From the NCBI GenBank assembly GCA_017622495.1, contig JAGAQY010000036.1, positions 1 to 32,022 on the forward strand: 32,022 nt of DNA, given 5' to 3'. Positions 8,075 to 16,481 of this stretch are shown piece by piece. Every line of letters starts with the position of its first letter. Within the stretch, counting starts at the first letter, position 1. The notes under the pieces are model-generated. The model was not told the DNA's origin. It was given only the letters and a program-made list of their open reading frames with translations, and searched no databases. This DNA comes from Bacteroidaceae bacterium (lineage in GTDB: Bacteria > Bacteroidota > Bacteroidia > Bacteroidales > Bacteroidaceae). The position numbers and the translations under genes were made by a program.

Positions 8075-10036
8075 ATGCGTATATCCTTTAGACCCATCAC
8101 CGCAGCCGATGCCGATCTGCTGCGCTCCTATACGATGCAGAGCAATTGTATGAACTGTGACATCAACGTAGCCAACCTGTGTAGTTGGCAATTTTTGTAT
8201 CACACGGAATATGCCATAGTGGAGGATTTCCTGGTACTTCGTTTCGTGGATGAGGGACATGTGACCTATATGAAACCCATTGGCAAGGGTAACTTACGCC
8301 TTGTACTGGAGCTACTGATGGATGATGCCCGCAGCTTGGGTGACACCTTCAGAATGGCTTGTGTATGTCCCTGTGCACAGGGACTGATGGATGAGTCGAT
8401 GCCCGGAGCTTTTGCTTATAGTACCAATCGCGATAGGGCTGACTACCTCTATCTGCGCGAGAAATTGGTAACACTGTCGGGAAAAAAACTGCAGCCTAAG
8501 CGCAATCATATAAGTAAGTTCAAGCGATTGTACCCAGATTATGAATATCGTTCTCTTACTGCCGACTTGGTACCCGACTGCATACGCCTGAGTGAGGAGT
8601 GGTGTCGTACCAATGATTGCCGTGAGCAGCGTGCTATGATGGCCGAGCAACGTATGATTACTTATGCGTTGCACCATATCGATGAACTGCATATCTTGGG
8701 CGGTGCGCTTTTCGTGGAGGGACATATGGTTGCCTTTACTTTCGGCGCACGTATCAATGCCGAGGCTTTTGACGTTTGTGTGGAGAAAGCTGATGTCAGC
8801 TACGAGGGGGCGTATGCGATGATAAACAATGAGTTTGTGTCACATCTGCCCGAAGATATCACCTACATCAATCGCGAGGAGGACCTCGGACTGGAGGGAT
8901 TGCGCAAGGCTAAACTGTCGTACCAGCCCGATCTCATATTGGACAAGATGACCGCTACACTTATTGTGGATTCAGTAGAGAGTGAGGAGGCACGCCGTGT
9001 ACGCTTTGAAACGCGCCATCTGTGGGAGCGCTCTTTTGCCGATCCGCGTGCCTTCATCGACCTCTACTTCCGGGAGAAGTACCGCACCGAGCGTAATGAG
9101 GTGATACAGCGTGACGGACGTGTGGTGGCAGCGCTCCAGAAACTGCCTTATCCTGTGACATATGGCGGACGTATGCTGCCTGCATCGTACATCTCGGGTG
9201 CCTGCACTGATGAGGGTTACCGCCGCCGAGGACTGATGGGCGAGCTACTGCGCCAGACACATCGCAATATGCTGGCAGATAAAGCGATGTTCAGCTTTCT
9301 CATCCCTGCTACGCCCGAACTCTTTGACTATTATGCCAAGTTCGGCTATACTCCCTGCTTCCGTTTTGGGTGGCATACGGTAAAAATAGATGCGGACAGC
9401 AAACAGATGAGAGGCAATGGCTGTCATCCCGAAGAATACAGCTGCCATGTCTCGTCTGCTAACTTCCAGATTGACGAGTCTCCTTTAGCGTACCTCCGTG
9501 TCAGGATGCAAGAGCGGGCTATGTGCGTGCAGCATCCCTTACGCGACCTGCGTGCTGTAGTCGATGATATGCATTTGGCGGGCGATACGTTGTGGGAAGT
9601 GCGACGTGGCGATGTTCTTGTAGCGCTTGCTATATGTCGCAATGAAACAGACGGCACACTGCTGCGCGAATGCGTGTTTGATGATGAGGTTGCTTGTCAT
9701 GTGCTTATCGACACAATCGCAGCCCATTATGGGCGCACCGAGGTTGATGTGCTCGATACCACTGGTCTTGTAGGTGACTACTTCGGTATGGCTCGTGTCA
9801 TTGATGCTGAGGCTATGCTGGTGGCCTACGCTGCTCTGCATCCAGAGTTGTTGCTCACGTTGAATGTTACCGACGAACTGCTGCAAGAGAACAATGGCTG
9901 TTATCGCCTTGCAGAAGGACAATGCCGTCGCCTCGCCGAAACGGCTCCTGGCGCTGAAACCTACACTGTAGCCCAACTTACCCATCGCGTACTCACCGAA
10001 GAGAACCCACTGATGAGTCTGATGATGAATGATTAA
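8075..10036 (+). CDS. DUF2156 - GNAT acetyltransferase fusion
   Basis: A 653-residue cytoplasmic protein with two parts. Residues 1 to about 292 match the DUF2156 family, relatives of the phosphatidylglycerol lysyltransferase C-terminal domain: LREKL..LSGKKLQPKRNHISKFKR (127-151) and FVEGHMVAFTFGARIN near 213. Residues about 305-653 look like an Eis-like GNAT acyltransferase: ISGACTDEGYRRRGLMGELL (373-392) is the acetyl-CoA pyrophosphate loop, and LIPATPELFDYYAKFGY follows. Both halves have the acyltransferase fold, and such proteins may transfer amino acids or acetyl groups, but no substrate is known. It overlaps or abuts the next gene, so both are probably cotranscribed. Confidence 0.8.
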   Translation: MRISFRPITAADADLLRSYTMQSNCMNCDINVANLCSWQFLYHTEYAIVEDFLVLRFVDEGHVTYMKPIGKGNLRLVLELLMDDARSLGDTFRMACVCPCAQGLMDESMPGAFAYSTNRDRADYLYLREKLVTLSGKKLQPKRNHISKFKRLYPDYEYRSLTADLVPDCIRLSEEWCRTNDCREQRAMMAEQRMITYALHHIDELHILGGALFVEGHMVAFTFGARINAEAFDVCVEKADVSYEGAYAMINNEFVSHLPEDITYINREEDLGLEGLRKAKLSYQPDLILDKMTATLIVDSVESEEARRVRFETRHLWERSFADPRAFIDLYFREKYRTERNEVIQRDGRVVAALQKLPYPVTYGGRMLPASYISGACTDEGYRRRGLMGELLRQTHRNMLADKAMFSFLIPATPELFDYYAKFGYTPCFRFGWHTVKIDADSKQMRGNGCHPEEYSCHVSSANFQIDESPLAYLRVRMQERAMCVQHPLRDLRAVVDDMHLAGDTLWEVRRGDVLVALAICRNETDGTLLRECVFDDEVACHVLIDTIAAHYGRTEVDVLDTTGLVGDYFGMARVIDAEAMLVAYAALHPELLLTLNVTDELLQENNGCYRLAEGQCRRLAETAPGAETYTVAQLTHRVLTEENPLMSLMMND

Positions 10037-10046
10037 ACTAACAGAT

Positions 10047-10628
10047 ATGAAAAAGATAGTATTGTGTATGTTTGCGACACTGCTTCTTGGTTGCGGTGGT
10101 AACCCTATATGTGATGCCGTGGAACGTCAAATGGCGCAGTTCCCAAAATCAACGCTGCAGGATCTCTACAAGAGCTTCTTCCAAGATCGATTCGGTCCAG
10201 GGCATATCATCGCAGATGAGGCTTCGGCAATGCGGTATCTGCAGTATGAATTAGCCACGATGGATAATCCCGTAGGACCTCTGCTCGAACCTACTGGCTA
10301 CTGCGGCCGCTATACTCGGGTGAGTCTGCGGGTTATCAAAGATAGCTTGGTCTCTGTAGATCGTTTTTTTGATGTGTTTATGCGTTCGGCCCGTATGGCC
10401 GATACCGTGGATGTAGCCGAATGGACAGAAGAGTGGCACGAGATAGAACGTGAGATCCGTGCTTGTGGACTCGATTCCCTACCAGGCTATGCCCACGATT
10501 GTCATGTTATAGATAGTCTGCTTGCTGAGGGGTACTATGTGATGCATCATAGCCGTAGGTATGGCGAGGCTTATCGTCCACACTACCGCATCATTCGTAC
10601 TGAATTGCTGGAAGAATTAGGTCTGTAG
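10047..10628 (+). CDS. Conserved hypothetical lipoprotein
   Basis: From ATG 10047 the product has 193 residues and begins MKKIVLCMFATLLLGCGG, a good lipoprotein signal with Cys16. An upstream in-frame ATG at 10029 would add six residues before the signal peptide and is less likely. A striking segment is STLQDLYKSFFQDRFGPGHI (about residues 35-54). Several His, Trp and acidic residues follow, and the C-terminal part (HHSRRYGEAYRPHYRI) is basic. I do not recognise a family with known function. It starts 10 nt after the DUF2156-GNAT stop and is probably in its operon. Confidence 0.7.
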   Translation: MKKIVLCMFATLLLGCGGNPICDAVERQMAQFPKSTLQDLYKSFFQDRFGPGHIIADEASAMRYLQYELATMDNPVGPLLEPTGYCGRYTRVSLRVIKDSLVSVDRFFDVFMRSARMADTVDVAEWTEEWHEIEREIRACGLDSLPGYAHDCHVIDSLLAEGYYVMHHSRRYGEAYRPHYRIIRTELLEELGL

Positions 10629-10722
10629 AACTTTTTTAAAGAAAAACTCTTTTGTTGCAACTTTTTGTGACTTTGTTACGTCTAATGAGTAGAGAACGAA
10701 CAAAACATAAAATTAAAGCAAT

Positions 10723-11574
10723 ATGAAACTACTGAAGACTGCAATCTTTGCATTGGCCCTCGTGGCAAGTATGGGCGCTATGGCGCAAGTGGAGAAAACG
10801 GACCAGACCCATATCGGCAAATGGCTCGTTATCGAGGAATATGAGATGACCAGTGATGATGCTACAGTGTCGAGGCAGACCAAGGTGAAGGTGGGAGATG
10901 CCAACTTCTCATTGCCTCGTAGGCGTATGCGCCCACACTATCCTGTGTACTATATGGGCTTTGGGCGTTTGAGTAACGACCCTTTCAGCGTAGATTATGC
11001 TGCCGGCATTAGCCAAAACCAAAGTAAGTGTTGGGATTGGGGTGTATACCTTGCTGACCATAGTATTGCCTTCAATAAGCGCGGAACCATAGGCCTGAGC
11101 TATGCTTTCGGGTTTGGACGTAGTAGCTACAAACTGAATAACGGACAGTATTTCTATAATGAAAATGGACTTATAAACTATGGCGGCAGTGGCAGCAAAA
11201 TGTATGATGAGACATGGTTCCGCTATTGGGGATTCAGGCTGCCTGTCAATCTTGAGCTGCAACATTATGTGAATGGCAGTCCCTTCTTCCTTACTATAGG
11301 TCCCGAGATCGAGTATCGGTTTGCCCCGAGGGCATTGGGCCGTGTGGATGGTGGCAAGCAGCAGGTTATCAGTAAGAACTATGATTTGAATCCACTCAAT
11401 GTGAATCTTATGGCACAGGTGGGATACGGCAATATAGGATTCATGGCCAAACTGTCTCTTGTGGATCTCTTTCAGAATCCCATACGCTCCGAACCGTTGA
11501 TCGGAGGTGAAGGTGCATCTGTCGTAAATTGTGAAGTATACCCACTCATGGTAGGATTCTCTATCTTCTATTGA
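10723..11574 (+). CDS. Outer-membrane beta-barrel protein
   Basis: A 283-residue protein with a signal peptide (ends AMAQ, residue 22). The rest is rich in Gly and aromatic residues in alternating strands (for example GTIGLSYAFGFGRSSYKLNN) and ends in the aromatic residues SIFY, as outer-membrane barrels do. The size suggests an 8- to 12-strand barrel. The first 50 mature residues are charged and may form a periplasmic plug or linker. Its role is unknown. It faces the DUF2461 gene, with a strong hairpin between the two. Confidence 0.75.
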   Translation: MKLLKTAIFALALVASMGAMAQVEKTDQTHIGKWLVIEEYEMTSDDATVSRQTKVKVGDANFSLPRRRMRPHYPVYYMGFGRLSNDPFSVDYAAGISQNQSKCWDWGVYLADHSIAFNKRGTIGLSYAFGFGRSSYKLNNGQYFYNENGLINYGGSGSKMYDETWFRYWGFRLPVNLELQHYVNGSPFFLTIGPEIEYRFAPRALGRVDGGKQQVISKNYDLNPLNVNLMAQVGYGNIGFMAKLSLVDLFQNPIRSEPLIGGEGASVVNCEVYPLMVGFSIFY

Positions 11575-11592
11575 TATATAGATGTTGGCGAG

Positions 11593-11627
11593 AGTTGCAG
11601 CTGCAAAGACCCTTTGCAGCTGCAACT
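11593..11627. terminator. Perfect 16-bp hairpin between convergent genes
   Basis: AGTTGCAGCTGCAAAG (11593-11608) and CTTTGCAGCTGCAACT (11612-11627) are exact inverted copies around a 3-nt loop. The site lies between the stops of the barrel protein and the DUF2461 gene, so it can act on both strands. There is no T-run on either side, so classical Rho-independent termination is uncertain. Confidence 0.6.
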
Positions 11628-11631
11628 CCTG

Positions 11632-12312
11632 TTATTGCTCCTCTTTGGAGTATTCTATGGCTCTGTTTATATAATGCAGGAAGGGCTGGGTACGGTGAAA
11701 CAGTTCGGCGGTGCGTCGGGCCAGGTCGGGCGCACACATGAACTCGGTGCTGGGAGTATGCACAAGGCAGAAGGCTTTCAGACGCAGGTACTCGGCGTAT
11801 GCGGTCTCATGCTCGAAACCTTTAGGGTTGCGTTTCAAAGCACTATCGTAGTCGAGCATGAAGGTGGGAGATACTGAGCGTACGATGGAGTCGAAGTCTC
11901 CTTCTCCACCGGCAATATCTTCGCGGATAATTTGCAATGCTTTGGGGTCGTGACAATAATCGCCTGTGGCCAGCATGTGCCCGTAAGGGTAGCCCTCTCC
12001 GCCAGTGCTCAGGTGAAAGTAGTACCCCGAGTAACCCGATTTCTTGCCGCCAGGGCAGATGAAAGCGCCCATGTGTGTCTTGTAGGGGCTCTTGTCTGCA
12101 CTGAAACGCACGTCGCGGTAGATGCGGTAGGTGCAGTCCTTGGCTGTAAGCCCGGTGACAGTATCGTCGAAACGGCTTATCTCGCCGATAAGTTCATCAA
12201 CAAAATTGTTGAACTGTATTTGTAAGGCTGTATAGCGGGGCTTATTGGCCATAAACCATTCACGGTTGTTGTTTTGCTGCAGCTCGCGCAGGAAGGTGAT
12301 AATATCTTTCAT
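11632..12312 (-). CDS. DUF2461 family protein (TIGR02453)
   Basis: A 226-residue cytoplasmic protein. Family marks are the N-terminal FLRELQQNNNREWFMANKPRY (about 7-27), IYRDVRFSADKSPYKTHMGAF (64-84) and GYYFHLSTGGEGYPYGHML. The family is widespread in bacteria and fungi, and its function is unknown. It lies 73 nt after recO on the same strand and may be cotranscribed with it. Confidence 0.88.
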   Translation of the reverse strand: MKDIITFLRELQQNNNREWFMANKPRYTALQIQFNNFVDELIGEISRFDDTVTGLTAKDCTYRIYRDVRFSADKSPYKTHMGAFICPGGKKSGYSGYYFHLSTGGEGYPYGHMLATGDYCHDPKALQIIREDIAGGEGDFDSIVRSVSPTFMLDYDSALKRNPKGFEHETAYAEYLRLKAFCLVHTPSTEFMCAPDLARRTAELFHRTQPFLHYINRAIEYSKEEQ

Positions 12313-12385
12313 CGTGTTGATTGGGATTGATTGTTCGTTTTGGGGAATCTATGAGTGCTGTTTTCATTCATGATTCATCATCGGT

Positions 12386-13111
12386 TTAATCTATAACCTC
12401 TTGTAGTATCTCGAGTGATTTGATGGATGGGAATGCAGGTATATGTTGTGTATAGTATGCGGCAAGGGAGCGTATCAGACGAGCACGGTCGTGACGGCTC
12501 ATGGCTATGCTGCTCATGGCCTCGTAGTTTGTCATGCTCAAGCGATAGAGTAGGGTGGCGTCGGTACTGCATAGCAGTGTGTTGGCGGAAATATCTGACG
12601 GGGCGAAACGTCCTCGTGTGAGGTCAAAGCAGCAACCTTCGGCATAACCCTCTATGTTGGGGGCAAAACCAAGAAAACGCGCCAGTTTGAGCAGGAATAC
12701 GAGGTGGAAGTTGGCATATCCGTCTGAAGCCGCATCAAACCATTGTACTGAGTGTTCTATGTAGATGTACAAATCGGTATTTTCGGCCTCATTGCTCAGT
12801 GCGTGTGCCATAAATTCGGTGAGCAGCATGGCTATACTTCGCTTGACGGGATGGTAAGGGATATCATGCAGTGTAAATAATAAACGGGCCTCCTTCATCC
12901 GGTGGAGCGTGGCATTGGGCTTGGCATCCCATTGGAAAGAGAGAAATGACAATGGCTGAAATAGGCGGGCGCTCGCCCCAGAACGCTTACTGCGCGAGAC
13001 ATTCACCATAAATGTTACATGTCCGTGTGAGGCTGTGAAGAGATGGACGATGAACGACTTGTCATCGTATCTTACTGTGCGCAGAACCAGGCCTTTGTCG
13101 TCAATATACAT
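12386..13111 (-). CDS. recO: DNA repair protein RecO
   Basis: A 241-residue protein of normal RecO length. The N-terminal OB-fold (1 to about 80) begins with the typical KGLVLRTVRYDDKSFIVHLFT and contains VSRSKR. The helical C-terminal part contains FHLVFLLKLARFLGFAPN (about 144-161). The family's Cys4 zinc site is reduced: only Cys residues near GCCFDL are seen. RecO binds SSB and DNA and helps RecR load RecA at gaps. A textbook promoter lies just upstream, divergent from that of tRNA-Glu. Confidence 0.92.
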   Translation of the reverse strand: MYIDDKGLVLRTVRYDDKSFIVHLFTASHGHVTFMVNVSRSKRSGASARLFQPLSFLSFQWDAKPNATLHRMKEARLLFTLHDIPYHPVKRSIAMLLTEFMAHALSNEAENTDLYIYIEHSVQWFDAASDGYANFHLVFLLKLARFLGFAPNIEGYAEGCCFDLTRGRFAPSDISANTLLCSTDATLLYRLSMTNYEAMSSIAMSRHDRARLIRSLAAYYTQHIPAFPSIKSLEILQEVID

Positions 13112-13136
13112 AAGTATCCCTTTATATAAGATACCG

Positions 13137-13167
13137 CAAAGCTACAAAAAATCAGGCATTGAACAAA
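13137..13167 (-). promoter_or_regulatory. recO promoter
   Basis: Read on the minus strand, TTTG (13167-13164), exactly 19 nt, then TAGCTTTG (13144-13137). This is a full match to the Bacteroidetes TTTG-N19-TAnnTTTG promoter. The leader before recO is about 20 nt. Confidence 0.85.
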
Positions 13168-13183
13168 AAAAAAGAGAAAAACG

Positions 13184-13214
13184 TTTGTGGATTCAAAAAA
13201 AGTAGCTACCTTTG
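13184..13214 (+). promoter_or_regulatory. tRNA-Glu / rpsT promoter
   Basis: TTTG (13184-13187), 19 nt, then TACCTTTG (13207-13214): a perfect Bacteroidetes housekeeping promoter. It is back to back with the recO promoter and about 45 nt from its start point to the mature tRNA. Confidence 0.9.
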
Positions 13215-13265
13215 CAACCGCTTTCGAGCAATAAGGCCCGATAATACGGGATGACACATAAGGAT

Positions 13266-13337
13266 GGCGCTATCGTCTATCGGCTAGGACGAGAGATTTT
13301 CATTCTCTAAAGCGGGGTTCGACTCCCCGTAGCGCTA
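13266..13337 (+). tRNA. tRNA-Glu (TTC)
   Basis: A full cloverleaf can be drawn. The acceptor arm GGCGCTA/TAGCGCT closes with a G-U pair. The D arm lies in GTCTATCGGCTAGGAC. The anticodon arm is AGAGA-TTTTCAT-TCTCT with anticodon TTC, and the T arm is CGGGG-TTCGACT-CCCCG. No 3' CCA is encoded (CAA follows). The rpsT gene begins 31 nt later with no terminator between, so both are probably made from one transcript. Confidence 0.95.
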
Positions 13338-13367
13338 CAAAGTTAAATTAAAAATAGAAGATTAGAA

Positions 13368-13619
13368 ATGGCAAACCACAAATCATCGCTGAAGAGAATC
13401 AGACAGACTGAAACCAGAAGATTGCGCAACAGATATTATGCTAAGACCATGCGTAACGCAGTTCGTAAGCTCCGCGCAACCACTGATAAGGCTGAGGCTC
13501 AGGCTATGTATCCCGCTGTTCAGAAGATGTTGGATAAACTCGCTAAGACTAACAACATTCACAAGAACAAGGCTGCTAACTTGAAGTCTAAGCTCTGCGC
13601 TCACATCGCAAAACTCTAA
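13368..13619 (+). CDS. rpsT: 30S ribosomal protein S20
   Basis: An 83-residue, strongly basic, all-helical protein with the typical S20 start [20 protein letters not shown] and the conserved [13 protein letters not shown] near the C-terminus. It binds 16S rRNA early in 30S assembly. It lies directly behind tRNA-Glu and shares its promoter; a hairpin terminator follows. Confidence 0.97.
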   Translation: MANHKSSLKRIRQTETRRLRNRYYAKTMRNAVRKLRATTDKAEAQAMYPAVQKMLDKLAKTNNIHKNKAANLKSKLCAHIAKL

Positions 13620-13647
13620 GAAACACCTTATCACAACAATAAGTGTA

Positions 13648-13678
13648 GGGTCGGAAGGCAACTTCCGGCCCTTTGTTG
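13648..13678 (+). terminator. rpsT terminator
   Basis: GGGTCGGAAG (13648-13657) pairs with CTTCCGGCCC (13662-13671), with one G-T type mismatch and a GCAA tetraloop, followed by TTTGTTG. It lies 28 nt after the rpsT stop. Confidence 0.8.
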
Positions 13679-13722
13679 TATGCCATACACGGGGTTTGTG
13701 TGCGTATTTGTTGGACGGTAAG

Positions 13723-13766
13723 ATATAGTAAAGGCTTGTCACGGTAGGGACAAGCCTTTACTATAT
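13723..13766 (-). terminator. Perfect 18-bp hairpin after asd
   Basis: ATATAGTAAAGGCTTGTC (13723-13740) and its exact inverted copy at 13749-13766 enclose 8 nt. It lies 19 nt after the asd stop on the minus strand, between asd and rpsT, which converge. It probably ends asd transcription, with the AT-rich outer end of the stem serving as the U-rich part. Confidence 0.65.
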
Positions 13767-13785
13767 GAAAGTGCTCTGAGTGTAC

Positions 13786-14796
13786 TTACTTTACTACTCC
13801 CTGAGCTACGAGATATTCGGCTATCTGTACGGCATTGAGGGCGGCGCCTTTCTTGATTTGGTCGCCTACAATCCAGAAGGTCAAACCATTCTCGTTGGTC
13901 AAATCTTTACGGATACGGCCTACATATACGGGATCCTTGCCTGCAAGGAAAAGCGGCATGGGATACTCCTTCTCTGCGGGATTGTCCATGAGTACGAGCC
14001 CGTCGCCAGTAGCAAAAGCCTCTCGTGCCTCTTCTATGCTGATGGGGCGCTCGGTTTCTACCCAGATGCTTTCGGAGTGTGAACGCAAAGCGGGTACGCG
14101 TACGCAGGTGGCACTGACGCGGATATCAGAGTGCATGATCTTCTTGGTCTCGTGGAACATCTTCATCTCCTCCTTGGTGTAGCCATTGTCGGTGAACACA
14201 TCAATTTGGGGGATGAGGTTAAAGGCAAGCTGGTAAGCAAATTTCTCTACAGTCACAGGCTCATTGGCAAGCACCTGTCGATACTGCTCATAAAGTTCGG
14301 CCATGGCAGCGGCGCCAGCACCACTGGCTGCTTGGTAGGTAGACACATGTACGGTCTTGATGTGTGATAACTGCTCAATGGCCTTCAATGCTACAACCAT
14401 CTGTATAGTGGTACAGTTGGGGTTGGCGATGATACCGCGCGGTCGGGTAAGTGCGTCGGCTGCATTCACTTCGGGAACCACGAGAGGTACATCCTCGTCC
14501 ATGCGGAAGGCACTGCTGTTGTCTATCATGATGGTGCCGTGCTTGGTAATGGTGTCGACATACTCTTTGGATGTGCCTGCACCGGCCGAGGTAAAAGCAA
14601 TATCGATACCCTTAAAGTCGTCGTTGTGCTGCAATAGCTTTACGGTGATCTCTTTTCCGCGGAAGGTGTATGTGCTTCCTGCACTGCGGGGTGAACCGAA
14701 CAATACGAGTTCGTCAATGGGGAAGTTTCTTTCTTCGAGCACGCGGAGGAATTCTTGTCCTACTGCTCCGCTGGCTCCTACGATGGCTACTTTCAT
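13786..14796 (-). CDS. asd: Aspartate-semialdehyde dehydrogenase
   Basis: A 336-residue enzyme that reduces aspartyl phosphate to aspartate semialdehyde, the branch point to lysine/diaminopimelate, threonine and methionine. The NADP-binding [10 protein letters not shown] (7-16) is at the N-terminus. The catalytic cysteine is Cys128 in ANPNCTT, and the active-site histidine is His240 in [11 protein letters not shown]. Length and motifs fit the family. The leader carries a -7 box and three heptamer repeats directly before the start codon. Confidence 0.96.
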   Translation of the reverse strand: MKVAIVGASGAVGQEFLRVLEERNFPIDELVLFGSPRSAGSTYTFRGKEITVKLLQHNDDFKGIDIAFTSAGAGTSKEYVDTITKHGTIMIDNSSAFRMDEDVPLVVPEVNAADALTRPRGIIANPNCTTIQMVVALKAIEQLSHIKTVHVSTYQAASGAGAAAMAELYEQYRQVLANEPVTVEKFAYQLAFNLIPQIDVFTDNGYTKEEMKMFHETKKIMHSDIRVSATCVRVPALRSHSESIWVETERPISIEEAREAFATGDGLVLMDNPAEKEYPMPLFLAGKDPVYVGRIRKDLTNENGLTFWIVGDQIKKGAALNAVQIAEYLVAQGVVK

Positions 14797-14804
14797 TAGT
14801 CTTT

Positions 14805-14825
14805 AGTTATGAGTTATGAGTTATG
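14805..14825 (-). repeat. Heptamer repeats in the asd leader
   Basis: Three exact copies of AGTTATG on the plus strand read CATAACT three times toward asd on the minus strand. They lie between the -7 box and the start codon, 8 nt from the ATG. The same heptamer type, in the same orientation to its gene, occurs before the ATPase gene at 19550. Confidence 0.85.
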
Positions 14826-14830
14826 GATTG

Positions 14831-14838
14831 CAAAAATA
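14831..14838 (-). promoter_or_regulatory. asd -7 box
   Basis: TATTTTTG on the minus strand fits TAnnTTTG. It is part of a small inverted repeat, CAAAAAT-N5-ATTTTTG (14831-14849). No TTTG lies at the -33 distance. Confidence 0.5.
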
Positions 14839-14906
14839 CGACATTTTTGTGAGATAATCTCTATGTATGCTTTGTAAACCATAGATTTTGTGGTTGCGAA
14901 GTCTAT

Positions 14907-16100
14907 TTATGCCAATATGGCATCGGCCAAAGTTTCCATGTTGGGGTAATCGGTAGGCTTCAGTGTGGAGCGGATGGTTACTATAGGGGTTACAATATCG
15001 AGATCTTTCATCTTTTCCAGCATTTCCTTCATTACACGCCCTGCAGTAGGGGCCCACGAGCCATTTTCGATGATGCCTACGCGACGTTTTTGATATCCTT
15101 TAAGCTGTAAGTGGTGCAGAAAGTCGTACATCGGGGGGAATACGGAAGCATCATACGATGAGGCCGCCACGATGAGGCGTTTGTGGCGGAAGGCTTCGGC
15201 TACCGCCATCGACATGTCGCAGCGGCTGAGTTCGATTAATGTTACTTCTGATGCGCCCTTATCTCGGAGGAGGTCGGCCATGTGGTGGGCTGTGTGTCGG
15301 GTTCCGCCATGAATGGTAGCAAAGGCAATGAGGATGCCTTCGGTCTCGGCTTCATAGCGGCTCCACTGGTCATACAGATTGATATAGTGACTGGGGTCGG
15401 CCGTTAAAACGGGGCCATGGAGGGGACAGATGATGTTGATGTTGAGGGTGGCGAGTTTCTTGAGCAAGGTTTGCACTGGAGCCCCATACTTACCGCAGAT
15501 GTTGTAGTAGTAGCGGCGTGCTTCGTCGGGCCAGGCTGGCACGTTGTCGGTGCCGTTGCAGATAAGGGTGCTGCCCAATGCTCCAAAAGTGCCGAATGCG
15601 TCAGCAGAGAAGATGATTCGTTCCGTTTGTTCATAGGTGGTCATGACTTCGGGCCAGTGTACCATAGGGGCCATCATGAACTGAAGTGTGTGTTGCCCGA
15701 GGTTGAGTGTGTCTCCTTCCTTTACCGCTATCGTGCGCGAGGTGAAGTCTGTAGCACCGAAGAACTGTGGAAGCATTTGTACTGCGCGTGCAGAGGCTAC
15801 GACCTGTAGCTTGGGGTAGCGCTCTACCGCTTCTGCAATAGTTCCCGTGTGATCGGGCTCCATGTGCTGTACAATGAGGTAGTCAGGAGTACGGTCGCCC
15901 AACAGGCGCTCGATGTTGTTCCACCAATCAGTGCTCTTGCGTCGGTCTACAGTATCCATGATGGCAATCTTGTCGTCCATGATGAGGTATGAGTTGTAGG
16001 AGATGCCATCAGGTACTGGGTATTGGCTTTCGAAAAGGTCGATGTCGGTGTCGTCAACACCGATGTAGTATATATTTTCGGTAATGGTTGCTTCTTTCAT
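14907..16100 (-). CDS. A-type flavoprotein (FprA-like oxygen/NO reductase)
   Basis: From ATG 16100 (MKEATITENIYYIG) the protein has 397 residues. An upstream in-frame ATG at 16133 lies within the -7 box and is rejected. The N-terminal metallo-beta-lactamase domain (1 to about 245) has the diiron ligands: HMEPDH, HWPE, the Asp in SADAFG, and PLHGPV. The C-terminal flavodoxin domain (about 255-397) binds FMN. The family reduces O2 to water or NO to N2O in anaerobes, fed by rubredoxin or another donor. A rubredoxin gene lies immediately upstream on the same strand, which supports a rubredoxin:oxygen oxidoreductase role. It has its own promoter. Confidence 0.92.
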   Translation of the reverse strand: MKEATITENIYYIGVDDTDIDLFESQYPVPDGISYNSYLIMDDKIAIMDTVDRRKSTDWWNNIERLLGDRTPDYLIVQHMEPDHTGTIAEAVERYPKLQVVASARAVQMLPQFFGATDFTSRTIAVKEGDTLNLGQHTLQFMMAPMVHWPEVMTTYEQTERIIFSADAFGTFGALGSTLICNGTDNVPAWPDEARRYYYNICGKYGAPVQTLLKKLATLNINIICPLHGPVLTADPSHYINLYDQWSRYEAETEGILIAFATIHGGTRHTAHHMADLLRDKGASEVTLIELSRCDMSMAVAEAFRHKRLIVAASSYDASVFPPMYDFLHHLQLKGYQKRRVGIIENGSWAPTAGRVMKEMLEKMKDLDIVTPIVTIRSTLKPTDYPNMETLADAILA

Positions 16101-16130
16101 TTTTATGTAAGGTTTTATGATAATCAACCA

Positions 16131-16138
16131 CAAAGGTA
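16131..16138 (-). promoter_or_regulatory. -7 box for the flavoprotein gene
   Basis: TACCTTTG on the minus strand, 30 nt before the chosen ATG. Its position rules out the longer start. The upstream rubredoxin gene ends in a hairpin, so the two genes can be expressed separately. Confidence 0.65.
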
Positions 16139-16212
16139 ATGCTTTTTCTTGGGAATGTAATCAGTAGATTGCCAATGGTTGCTAACTTTAACGTAAGTTT
16201 AATATAAAATAG

Positions 16213-16238
16213 GTAGAGTAGCCTTTCGGCTACTCTAC
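16213..16238 (-). terminator. Rubredoxin terminator overlapping its stop codon
   Basis: A perfect 11-bp stem, GTAGAGTAGCC (16213-16223) with GGCTACTCTAC (16228-16238), encloses a 4-nt loop. On the minus strand it is followed by CTATTTTATATT. The rubredoxin stop codon (16232-16230) and its last two codons are inside the stem. Confidence 0.8.
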
Positions 16239-16397
16239 CACTATCTCGAACATCTCTTTTGTAACGCCACAGATGGGGCAAGCCCAGTCGTCGGGGATGT
16301 CTTCAAACTTTGTTCCGGGGGCGATGCCGCTATCGGGATCTCCTACTGTAGGGTCGTATACCCAGTCACATACGGTGCAATAATATTTTTTTGTCAT
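16230..16397 (-). CDS. Rubredoxin
   Basis: A 55-residue protein that begins [16 protein letters not shown] and ends EMFEIVVE. The four iron ligands are Cys7, Cys10, Cys40 and Cys43 (CTVC and CPIC), and [20 protein letters not shown] is the conserved middle part. Length and spacing are those of classical one-iron rubredoxins. It is a small cytoplasmic electron carrier and probably feeds the A-type flavoprotein encoded just downstream. It has a good promoter, and its stop codon lies in its terminator. Confidence 0.97.
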   Translation of the reverse strand: MTKKYYCTVCDWVYDPTVGDPDSGIAPGTKFEDIPDDWACPICGVTKEMFEIVVE

Positions 16398-16450
16398 AGT
16401 TCTTTTTCTTTAGTTTTTTTATTGTTACTTTCTTGGTTGTTTTTCTGTTG

Positions 16451-16481
16451 CAAAGGTATGATGGAAAAATGGTGTTTGCAA
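16451..16481 (-). promoter_or_regulatory. Rubredoxin promoter
   Basis: Minus strand: TTGC (16481-16478), 19 nt, then TACCTTTG (16458-16451). The -7 box is perfect, and the -33 box is TTGC instead of TTTG. The leader before the ATG is about 47 nt. Confidence 0.75.

Noticed and set aside
10651..10675. Promoter of the barrel protein gene (TTTG and TGACTTTG)
   Set aside because: The spacing is 13 nt instead of about 19 and the -7 box has a mismatch, so I do not annotate it.
14831..14849. CAAAAAT-N5-ATTTTTG as an operator of asd
   Set aside because: It is short, AT-rich and largely made by the -7 box itself; chance is enough to explain it.
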